DNA of 64,000 nucleotides from Rutidosis leptorrhynchoides (Eukaryota; Streptophyta; Magnoliopsida; Asterales; Asteraceae). The position numbers were made by a program, and so were the translations under genes. This document shows, piece after piece, positions 37,256 to 48,773 of this stretch. The stretch covers positions 4,714,001 to 4,778,000 of the forward strand of contig NC_092341.1 of assembly GCF_046630445.1 (NCBI RefSeq). The letters run 5' to 3'. Each line of letters begins with the position of its first letter. Position 1 is the first letter of the stretch. Under the pieces are notes generated by a model. The model ran no database searches. It was not told where the DNA came from and saw only the letters and a program-made list of their open reading frames with translations.

Positions 37256-38214
37256 ATAAATAGTGATAGTCAGCCACAATGCTTGAGTTTTATTAATGGT
37301 AAATCACTACTATAAATAGCTACAACGAAATAACAGAAGGAAAATAAAGATGCCACTCTCCCAAAAGTATCAGATCATGGCAAATAATACGGACTACTAA
37401 TTCAACATAAACAAACGGCTATAAATCCTAAAGAATCGAATATTTAAAACCAAATAGTGCACACATTCAACTTGCATCACTTAGCAAGATACTAACATCG
37501 GACGAGCATTTCAAATACCACCTACTAACGCCGTACACTAAATAAATACCTAACTATCCACTATCCTACTAAAATGGTGGCATACATGATACATGATTGA
37601 CTGAATGAAATAAGTTCCAATGCTCCAACCTTTTTATTTAAAACCCAACGTGCAAATGCCTAATGAAAATGTGCTAAGACTCTTCAATACTTCACTAGGC
37701 CAAACCCTCATGCCTACTAACATGGCCAAATTAGTCAAGCAAACAAGCAGGAATCATGTCAGATACAGCTTCGTTATATTGCTATCATTATAAGTTAAAA
37801 CTATTATTGCCTTGCATCTAATAACATAGGAGTGAATAACCTAAGATCCTAAACATCGTTTGCCAGATATAACTCTCTAAGAAAGCGGGCTAATGAAACT
37901 GGTAACCCAAAGTACTTGGGGCCAATCAACTGTTAAACAAATTGATGATAGAATCTACAAATTGTTGAAAGACCTAATCAGAGGCTTAATGGCATGAAAC
38001 ATTCTGGCGAAGACAAAATAGCTAAAAGAAAAGTTAGAACCACGAAAAGTCAAAGATGGATTGATTTTAAACAAAAAAGAGTAGCACTTTAAAAAGGGTC
38101 ATAAATGCATGATAAACATTAGTTCAAAAAACATGATGGAAAAATGTTTGTCATCAACAATGCTAAGATCATCCTTTCATTTAAGATTCGCAACTTCAAC
38201 TGCTCTGGTTCAAA
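37256..38214. other. Intergenic, downstream of RPS29
   Basis: No gene is recognised. A direct repeat aatcactactataaatag occurs at about 37249-37266 and 37303-37320, right at the broken end of the Athila remnant. The part from about 38000 to 38214 should hold the RPS29 3' UTR. Confidence 0.5.
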
Positions 38215-39651
<1,437 letters not shown>

Positions 39652-39710
39652 TTACTTGTGTGTTCACCAACGGAGGCGATAAGCTCTGGAACGAGATGCG
39701 ATTAACTTCA

Positions 39711-39838
39711 AAACCCTAGAATTGAGAACAGACACCCTCTTTCTTTATATATTCGTTTTAAAAACCAAGGCCCAGTATTATATGATGTCAAATAAACCCA
39801 TTAACCATCAGTTTGGGCCTAACAGATCAGCCAGCCCA
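39711..39838 (-). promoter_or_regulatory. RPS29: RPS29 promoter: telo-box, TATA box and site II motifs
   Basis: Upstream of the ATG lie a telo-box (AAACCCTAG on the + strand, 39711-39719), a TATA-like ATATATAAA (minus, 39744-39752), and TGGGCC/TGGGCT site II motifs at 39769-39774, 39814-39819 and 39833-39838. The combination of telo-box and site II motifs is known to drive ribosomal protein genes in dividing plant cells. The start of transcription is probably near 39715. Confidence 0.7.
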
Positions 39839-40053
39839 ATATAATCGAAAAGGTAAAAATGGTAGTACGTTAAAACTAAAAAGTATGCTGATCTTTCAAA
39901 AAGTTAGGGCTCTTGATAACACTTCTTTTGTCGAGTAAAATAATTTCAGAAGTCGTCGTTGTAAATGATTAAAGAATATAATTTAATGATGAGGTCAATT
40001 TTACTTTAGTTTTGATTAAATTCTAACTTTGTTGGCCAGTCTTAATCGAAATA
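39839..40053. other. Intergenic
   Basis: AT-rich sequence with no recognisable feature. Confidence 0.5.
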
Positions 40054-40065
40054 GGATCGCATTTT

Positions 40066-40293
40066 TTTTCTTGAAAAGCAATATATTGAATTAACCACAC
40101 AAGTGTACAATACAGAAAGCCACCATGCTAACTTCCACAAGGCCTAGACCCCTGGACACGAGTTATACATCTCTATATCTAGTTGCACAGAATGCAACTT
40201 ACATATATATTTCTACATCTAGATACCAGAAAGGAAATACATAATAACACGAAAATTATAAACAGTATTACGATATATTGAAGTAATGCCTTG
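40066..40293 (-). mobile_element. 5'-truncated LINE 3' end (228 bp)
   Basis: A T-run at its left end is the poly(A) tail of a minus-strand copy. The 12-bp TSD ggatcgcatttt lies at 40054-40065 and 40294-40305. There is no coding capacity, only 3' UTR-like sequence, which fits target-primed insertion with 5' truncation. Confidence 0.6.
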
Positions 40294-40305
40294 GGATCGC
40301 ATTTT

Positions 40306-40966
40306 ACTTTAGCTTAAAATTAAAAGTGCGGTCAATTTTCACTCTAGCTTAACATCGAGTATAATCGTGTATACTCGACTCTGCCCAATTTTACTGTTGT
40401 TTAACGAATGTGAATTAAAGGGTTGGATACTTTTTATTTTTTTCCCTTTTTAATTCATTGGAAAAATAATATATGAACTACTAGTAACATGGTATTGTTA
40501 CTCTAAAATCGTGTATACTAAACTCTAAAATCGTAGCTCTTTAACTAGTGTGTTGTATTGTTTACGGGCGGAGACTCAACAAGAAGTGTGTTGTATTGTT
40601 TACAGACGGAGACTCAAAAAGAATCGCTAGTTTGAGAGTTCCCGACTTCAATATATTGATGAAGATAGCAATAAATTTTTATTGGTAAAAACTAAATAGT
40701 TTTTCATTTTTTATCAATATTAAATACCCTTCAGCTCGATAATCTCGTGAATGAAGATGCTAGAGATTCACAATATGATAGACAATATGATATTGACTAG
40801 ACATTGACAAAGTGCTCCCAACAGTTGCATAACATTAATTAACACTATATTGCCTATACAATGACATTACATTAACATTATTGTTAAGAATGCTCTAATA
40901 ACATAAATTTTTAATACTCAATAAGTAAACTAAAAGACGTGAAGTTTAATCAATGCTTAACTCTAC
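40306..40966. other. Intergenic with a 38-bp tandem duplication
   Basis: A two-copy tandem repeat lies at 40547-40623 (unit agtgtgttgtattgtttac... with cggagactcaa). Otherwise nothing is recognised. Confidence 0.7.
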
Positions 40967-40986
40967 GGATTTATTTTATTATTGTA

Positions 40987-41277
40987 TGTCTTTTTGAACA
41001 TCAGTTTGGTATCATCCGGGGGACTAAACTCTACACGTTCATCTCCCGTATTTGCATAACCCGTCCACAACTACTGCTCTTGAGGAAACCCGGACAAATC
41101 CGAGGACATGGCCGGTGAAAACCCCCTCCCCGCTGCCTCCCGCACTAAGCAAAAGGCGACTTGAGTGGATAGTTCAGGTCAGGAATAAAATTGGGTGCAA
41201 TGTTGCAGCCCAGCGGAGTCGAACTCCTGACTTCTCGTTAAGAGAGGCAGATTACTACTAATTGAGCTACAACTCAT
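40987..41277 (-). mobile_element. tRNA-derived SINE, full length
   Basis: On the minus strand the head reads TAGCTCAATTAGTAGT (A-box) and GGAGTTCGACTCC (B-box) near 41210-41272, followed by a unique body and an A-rich end near 40990. The 18-bp TSD atttattttattattgta (40969-40986) matches 41278-41295 with one difference. SINEs of this kind are transcribed by RNA polymerase III and copied by LINE enzymes. Confidence 0.85.
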
Positions 41278-41295
41278 ATTTATTTTATTACTGTA

Positions 41296-41649
41296 TTGAC
41301 TGATTGAAATAAATAAACTATAAATGATAAATGATGAAAAATTCAAAATTACTATGGAGTACTAAAGTAATATTTATGGATAAACCAAGCTAAATGTAAT
41401 AGGTTTTTTCTATTTGGGCTATTCGGAAAGGCAAGTAATCTCACATACTCTAATGAACGCAGTCTAACAACCATACTTTCTGGCTGTTTCTAACACATTT
41501 ATGGCCAAAATTAAATATTCATACTAAATATGATTCGAACCTAAAACTTTTTATAAGAAATTCAGGACTTTAATGACTAGTGAGTTATGTGGTGATGGTT
41601 TGTGGAAAAAAAAAAACCAAGTTCTTTATGGAAAAACCAAGTTAATAAT
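41296..41649. other. Intergenic
   Basis: No gene is recognised. It is probably part of the original upstream region of the lipase gene, moved 6.2 kb away by element G. Confidence 0.5.
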
Positions 41650-41654
41650 TCAAT

Positions 41655-41897
41655 TGTTGTAAATTTAGTAGTTAAATATGGATGGTAATTAGTCAAATAT
41701 GGATAGTAAAATTTGTACTATATATATGTGCATAATGTAAGTTACAAAAACACACATATACATTAAATACATCACACCTCTTCAACCTCTTTCTCTCCTA
41801 TATCTTCTACAACACATCTCTCTTTTATTGGTTCTTTCAATTTGAATATATTGAACCAGGCCACTAAAGGTAGTTATAAGCCTACTGAAATATAACA
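41655..41897 (+). repeat. 5' LTR of element G
   Basis: Starts TGTTGTAAATTTAG and ends GAAATATAACA. The terminal block actaaaggtagttataagcc is shared with element H. Confidence 0.92.
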
Positions 41898-42398
41898 CGT
41901 TATCAGCACGAAGTGCTCCGTATAATCAAGGTTTATCTAAGCAAGCACACGTCACTAATCAAGGTAAAAAATTATCTAACTTTTATTAACTTCACTAACA
42001 TTTATATTTATGTTATTTAAGTTATATATGGTCGGTTATACCGCCTGAATTATATTTCTGTAATCTAACTTTTATTAACTTCACTAACATTTATATTTAT
42101 GTTATTTAAGTTATATATGGTCGGTTATACCGCCTGAATTATATTTTCTGTAATCTAACTCTTATTAACTTCACTAACATTTATATTTATGTTAATAAGA
42201 CCTCATGATTGTACGCAACACGTCATTTGACAACACGGTACTTTATGTACGCAACACGTCATTTGACAACACGGTACCATGGGTCGAGATTAATTCCGAT
42301 CAATACGAATACGATGGGGTCTTTATATGTTATCTAACATTTATGATTACTTATGCAATTAATCATTATTTATTTCATGCATACTAATATTTATTCTT

Positions 42399-42632
42399 AA
42401 AAGTAAATCTTAAAAGTTAAAATAAGAAAAAATAATTTGTATTTTTATTAAAAGTAAATCTTAAAAGTTAAAATAAGAAAAAGTAGTTTGTATTTTTATT
42501 AAAAGTAAATCTTAAAAGTTAAAATAAGAAAAAGTAGTTTGTATTTTTATTAAAAGTAAATCTTAAAAGTTAAAATAAGAAAAAGTAGTTTGTATTTTTA
42601 TTAAAAGTAAATCTTAAAAGTTAAAATAAGAA
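42399..42632. repeat. 51-bp tandem array in the element G leader
   Basis: About 4.5 units of aaagtaaatcttaaaag plus ttaaaataag and tttgtatttttatt. It lies between the primer-binding site and gag. Element H lacks it. Confidence 0.9.
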
Positions 42633-42863
42633 AAAAAAATCTTGTCCTTTATATTACTCATACGCGTTTTGATATAGTGACTTTATTCGTTAACGTCAAC
42701 TAACGACGTTACAACGGTCATATATACATAACGGTTATTAACGTCAACTGACGACGTTACAACAACTATATTTTTCAAATATAAAATAAACATCTCCGTT
42801 TTCACATTTTCACAAATCAATCTTCATTTTTTAGATTACTACTCTCAAAAAGTTTTTGTAAAA

Positions 42864-43028
42864 ATGATTCACACAAGGATGATTTTTCCTATTGTATTGG
42901 TCATATTAACTATCATCATTGTTGCTAATATACCACCGGGTGAACCTATATTCTATCCTGCCCTTGTGGTTTTATTATTTGTAATCATACCATTATTCTG
43001 TTGTTTGCTACTTATGAATTTAAAATGA
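42864..43028 (+). CDS. Small two-helix membrane protein ORF in the element G leader (54 aa)
   Basis: A complete ATG-to-TGA frame of 54 residues. Residues 7-22 (IFPIVLVILTIIIVAN) and about 33-50 (ALVVLLFVIIPLFCCLLL) are two hydrophobic segments joined by a short PPGEP turn, so a small hairpin membrane protein is predicted. It sits before gag, where element H has no counterpart. It could be a captured host fragment, an accessory ORF, or chance in AT-rich DNA. No family is recognised. Confidence 0.4.
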   Translation: MIHTRMIFPIVLVILTIIIVANIPPGEPIFYPALVVLLFVIIPLFCCLLLMNLK

Positions 43029-44164
43029 TTCTAATTTCATTTTATTATTTGTCTATGAATAGAAGTTGATTATGATTATGATTTATGTTATTCATCTTTT
43101 TGATAATAGAAAATATCGAATTTGAAAAGGCTTAAATTTGCTCATTTAGAACAAGTGGGAACAACTACTTAACATGGGTTATGAATGTAGAAAAACATCT
43201 CGAATCAAACGGTATTTTAGAAACCCTGAATGAAAATAACAATTATTCCGAACAAGAGAAAGCAATAGTAAGTATTTTTCTTAGCAAACATATTGACGAG
43301 TCCTTAGAATCTACATATTATATGATCGAAAATCCAAGTGTATTATGGAAAATACTCAAAGATAGATACAATATTAATTATCAAAAAAAAAAATAATAAT
43401 AATAATAACGGTGATCCATGAAAGAATAAAATTAAAGATATTAGTATACGCTCTTATAAGAATTCCGGAGATTCTTATTAATGATCTGGTAACGTGGATC
43501 ATCAGTCTAGTATTTCTTGAATACATGAACATCTTGTTTAGCTCTACAAATAAGTCCCAAAAGAAAAGAAAACGAGAGTGGATCTGTTGACAAATCTTGA
43601 TTAAATTAACCCTGAGCTACCTTGAGACTTGAATGATTTGAATTTTCTAAGATGTCTAGTTTTTTTTATGTATCACTCATAAATAAATGGTTTTAGACCA
43701 TAACGCATATGTTTTATTAAGTGTTATCTTTTATGTACTTCAGATTATAACTTGTTTGCAGGTAATATAATTTGATTATCTTGCTGAAATATAACTCATT
43801 ATTTGCTTATCTTATTTGAAGTTTTAGTATGAATCCTGCTGAAATACAACATCAATTAAATGGTAAAGACCTATGTATTGCAGATAGTAGTAACATACAC
43901 ACTATGATCAAATCTAAGAAATATTTCATTGATTTAAATCAAATGAAGGAATTATAAATACTATATCAACTCTTGCAAACTTGATATAAGGAACAAAAAA
44001 GGCAAAATTTCATATTATCAAATGGTACGAATTTTTTGGTAAACAATGTCTTGTTTTCTCCCAAATCAAAGAGAAATTTGTTAAGTTTCTCTGATATATA
44101 TCATAATGGATATGATTATCAATCAATGATAATCGAAAATGAGAAATATCTATGTAGCACCGAA

Positions 44165-44435
44165 AAGCGCATATGATGAAAAGCTCAGCGCATATAATTA
44201 AAAGCGCATATAATGAAAAGTGCATATGACGAAAAGCGCAACACATATGATTAAAAGCGCATATGGTGAAAATGATATATGATGAAAAGCACATATGGTG
44301 ATTAATGAAAATCACATATGGTGATTAATGAAAAGCACATATAGTGATTAATGAAAAGCACATATAGTGATTAACGAAAAACACATATGGTGATTAATGA
44401 AAAGCACATATGGCGATTAATGAAAAGCACATTGA
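44165..44435. repeat. Short tandem array replacing part of pol in element G
   Basis: Variants of gcgcatatgatgaaaa are followed by about seven units of a 23-mer (cacatatggtgattaatgaa + 3). It replaces a stretch that codes for the protease/integrase region in element H. Confidence 0.85.
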
Positions 44436-47400
44436 GAAATAATCACCAATGTTTCTTGAAAGAATTCAAGGGTATATATATGGACCAATTCATCCATAAT
44501 GTAGATCATTTTTCTAATAGACGCATCTAACGCATGGTCTCATGTTTGTGTGTTATCAAGCCGTAATATGGCATTTGCAAAGTTTCTTGCACAAATTATT
44601 AAATTAAGAACACATTATTCTGATTACACCATTAAAAGGATGAGACTTGATAATGCTAGTGAGTTAACATCTCAAGCTTTTAATGATTATTATATGTCTA
44701 CAAGGATTGTTGTTGAACATCCAGTTGCTCATGTGCATACACAAAATTGATTTAGCTGAATCAATAGATAAACGCTTACAGCTAATAACTAGACAATTAG
44801 AAATGAGTACAAAACTCTCAATATTTATATGGGGACATGTAAATTTACATGATGTGACATTAATTCGCATTAAATCAAGTGCAAGTTATAAATATTCTCC
44901 ATTACCAACTTAATTTTGGTGGAGATCGAATATTTTCCATCTTAGAACATTTGGTTGTGCAGTGTATTTTTAATTGAACTATCACAACAAATGGTTCCTC
45001 AAAGAAGGATTGAAATATATGTTAGATATGAAACATCTTCAATCATAAGATATATTGAACCCATGACGGGTGATGTTTTTACAGCAAGTTTTGTCGATTG
45101 TCACTTTAATGAAACATTGTTCCCTATATTAGGGGGAGAAATGAAATATAAATAAAATGATGTTTCATGGTGTGAACATCAATTAAGGAATATTGATCAT
45201 CGCACAAAAGAATGCGAAAAGAAAGTTCAAATATAATGCATATGCAAGAACTTGCAAATTAATTACTTTATGCATTTAAAGATACAAAAAATAAGTGACT
45301 AAATCATATATACCAGCAGTAAATGCTTCAGCTAGAATTGAAATTACAAAAGCTGGCAATAATGTCACTTATAAGTCTTTGCTACGGCAGAAACGTGGGA
45401 GACCAATTGGTTCCAAAGATAAAAATGCTCGAAAAAGAAAATCAGCTGATAATGAGGTAAAAGAAAGTGTTCAAGAAGAACCACAAATCAATACTCCTTC
45501 TGCAGAGGATATTGATAAATGTAAATACATAAATTGCAATAAATTATGCAATATTATGAAACTGAAATGAAATGAAAAATCTTGATGAGATATTTTCATA
45601 TAATGTTACAATGACATCATGAATAAAGATGATAATCTGGAACCAAAATCTGTCATTGAATATCAAAATAGACGTGATTGAACTCAACGAAAAGGAGCAA
45701 TACGAGCTGAATTAGAATCGCTCAATAAAAGAAAAGTTTTTGGATAAATCGTTATCACTTTTAAAGATGTGAAACAATGGGATACAAATGAATTTTTATC
45801 CGAAAAGAAATGTGCAAATGAAGTTACAAGACAAAACTTGACTTGTAACTCAAGATTTCCCACAAAGACCAGAAATGAATTAGGAGAAAAACTTATCCTC
45901 CTATAATGAATACAATTACTTATTAGATACTTAATCAACCTGGTAGTTATTTAAATGCATCTCATGGATGTTGTTACTACTTATCTGTATGGATCACTTA
46001 ATAGTGATATATATATATATGAATATACCTGAAGGGTTAAGGTATCATAAGCATCTAATGCAAAACCCAAGGGAATATATTCCATTAAATCACAAAGATT
46101 TCTAAATGGCTTTATACAATCGGGACGTATGTGGTATAATCGATTAAATTACTACTTGATAAGAAAAGGGTATACATATAAACTTATTTGCACGTGTGTT
46201 TTATAAAAACAATGTTCGGATATGTGATCATAGCTGTTTATATCAATTATCTTAAATAAAGAAATCTATGAAGCCATTCAACTTCTAAAGAAAGATTTTA
46301 AAATAAAATAAAAATCAAGTATTACGTTGATTTACATATTGAGCATATAACTAATGACTTACTTATACATCAAACAACTTATACCGAAAAGATTTTAAAA
46401 TATTTTAATATAGACAAGACAAAAACCATTAAGTACTCATATGGTTGTTAGATCTTAATATTGATACTAATCCATTTCATCCTCTAGAAGATCATGAAGA
46501 TCTTCTTGGTTCAGAAGTTTCATATTTTAGTGCAATTGGGGCTCTTATGTATCTTACAAATTATACAAGATCTGATATTTCTTTTGCAGTTAATTTGTTG
46601 ACAAGGTTCAGCTCAGCCCCTACCAAAAGACATTGGAATGGGATCAAACAAATAGTTTGATACCTTCGGGGAACTACTGATTTATAATTATTTTATTCTA
46701 ACAACTCGAAACAAGATTTGTTTGGTTATACAGATGCAGATTATTTATCTGATCTACATAAAGTTAAATCTCAAACTGGATATGTATTCCTAAATGGAGG
46801 CACCGCAATATCATGACGTTCTCAAAACAAACACTTGTTGCAACATCATCAAATCATGCCGAAGTGATTGCATTACATGAAGCTACTCGGGAATGATTTT
46901 AGTTAAGATCAATGATACAAATCATTATTGATTCTTGTGGACTAGAACGCTATAAAAGCCCAACAACTATCTATGAAGATAATACAGCTTACATAGTACA
47001 AATGAAAGAAGAGTATCAAAAATGACAGAACAAAACATAAATGCTGACGAGGCGCTAAAGCTATAAACGGTCTTAACGGTCATAAGTTTGATGGAAAAGA
47101 ATGGTATATTGGTAAGGCTCAGAAAAAGACTGAAAGGGAATAGGAATTGAAACAACAGTTTGAGCAAACCATGAAGGAGACTGTAGACAAATCACAAGGG
47201 TCAAACTTGTACATAAAAGATTTAGATGATACAGTTTCAGATGAAAACCTCAGATTCTTCTCATATACTCAAGATCTCGTAAAAGACAACCAGATTAAAA
47301 TGAGATACGTTCAATCAACAACTCTGCTGATCTTTATACCAAAGCACTGTCAATCGCTGTTTTCAAAACATACGTTCACAATATTGGCATGGGACAAGTT

Positions 47401-47563
47401 CAAAAGATGTGACGACTCAGCGTTGTCTACTTGAGGGGGAGTCAACTCTATGCTGCACTCTTTTTCCCTTAGCTAAAGTTTTATCCCACTGGGTTTTCTT
47501 TAACAAGGTTTTTAACGAGGCAGTATTAATTGCTCTTTAAAAAAATTACCATCCAAGGGGGAG

Positions 47564-47806
47564 TGTTGTAAATTTAGTAGTCAAATATGGATGGTAATTA
47601 GTCAAATATGGATAGTAAAATTTGTACTATATATATGTGCATAATGTAAGTTACAAAAATACACATATACATTAAATACATCACACCTCTTCAACCTCTT
47701 TCTCTCCTATATCTTCTACAACACATCTCTCTTTTATTGGTTCTTTCAATTTGAATATATTGAACCAGGCCACTAAAGGTAGTTATAAGCCTACCGAAAT
47801 ATAACA
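47564..47806 (+). repeat. 3' LTR of element G
   Basis: Preceded by ccaagggggag. It ends immediately before host sequence leading into the lipase gene. Confidence 0.92.
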
Positions 47807-48773
47807 TCAATCGAATACTCCTTAGTACTCGTATGGTTCAGTGGGTACAGTAGGACAGAAGTCAACAAAACCAAAAAGCAGGTCGGTTATAATTTTTCCC
47901 AAAACCTCGTTTTTCTGCCAACTTTTCATCAAACACACAAATCCCATCTCATCTAATCTATCTAATCTAATTTCTTTGCTAACTACTCCTCGAAAATTTA
48001 GTGCATATCAAATAAAAAACATTTCTTTAATCGCTCGGTTAATCATCGCATGCCTTCCATACATCTTAATTAACATCTGGGTTTTCTTTCGTCAGGTACG
48101 TAATCAGACCCCTTTTTATTCAGTTGTGTTCCGATTGATTATTTCGTATAAACCCGTACCCAAAAGTTTGGGTTTTTAGGGTTTTAGGCCTTCGGTTTTT
48201 GTAAATATTTCTAAAATTCATCTTGTTAATTATATCATCGTTTATTTCCTTTCACACATCGGTAATTATTTACTGTTTCATCTCTTTAATTGTCTGGTTA
48301 GGGTTTCATCCCTGTCTTCATCATTATAAAAATCGTTTCTTTATGACGTAATATACCAAATTGTTACTTGTAGGTAATGTAATTTATTTCTTTGCTACAA
48401 TTTTGGTTAATGTAAATTTAATTTACAAATTTGGGATCAACTGTCTTTAAAGATACTTCTTAAAGACTTTAGGATCTTATATAAGGTGTGTGTTTGGCAA
48501 ACTAGCTGATAGCTGGACTTATAAATCCCGAGAGGCCACAATTGCCGCGAGCAAACATATTAATGACGAGGAACGCATTTTTGTTATGCTACTAATACTT
48601 GTATACTTGCTCTGCTATTCTGTGTAACTGATACTTATAATTCAAGTTAGATATTGTATTTATATGAGTGTTTTGGTAAGTAACTCAAGCTTAAAGATGT
48701 AAAATGAAATATCAGTTCATAAAGTATATATTGTTTTTTCTTCTGCAACAGAAACTAGTGGGTTGATAAAACC
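47807..48773 (+). promoter_or_regulatory. Lipase 5' region: short promoter remnant, 5' UTR exon and UTR intron
   Basis: A TATA-like gttataatt lies near 47890, so transcription probably starts near 47920. A 5' UTR exon would end at 48095 (gtcag before gtacgt). The UTR intron 48096-48751 ends gcaacag, and the second exon carries the ATG at 48774. Only about 0.1 kb of native DNA separates the element G LTR from the likely start site. Confidence 0.5.

Larger units (their letters stand above)
41655..47806 (+). mobile_element. Element G: decayed Ty1/copia with near-identical LTRs
   Basis: TSD tcaat (41650-41654, 47807-47811). LTRs are 41655-41897 and 47564-47806 (243 bp each), the primer-binding region starts at 41898 (cgttatcagcacg), and the polypurine tract is ccaagggggag at 47553-47563. 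Remnants of gag (about 43130-43400), protease, integrase (about 44460-45150), reverse transcriptase and RNase H (about 45700-47430) parallel element H but are broken many times (well over ten breaks). Tandem repeats lie at 41975-42195, 42399-42632 and 44165-44435. The LTRs differ at only three sites, about 1.2%, so the insertion is recent although the interior is not. Confidence 0.93.

Noticed and set aside
44288-44435. CRISPR-like array of 23-mers
   Set aside because: Units are contiguous with no unique spacers, in a plant retrotransposon; simple tandem repeat.
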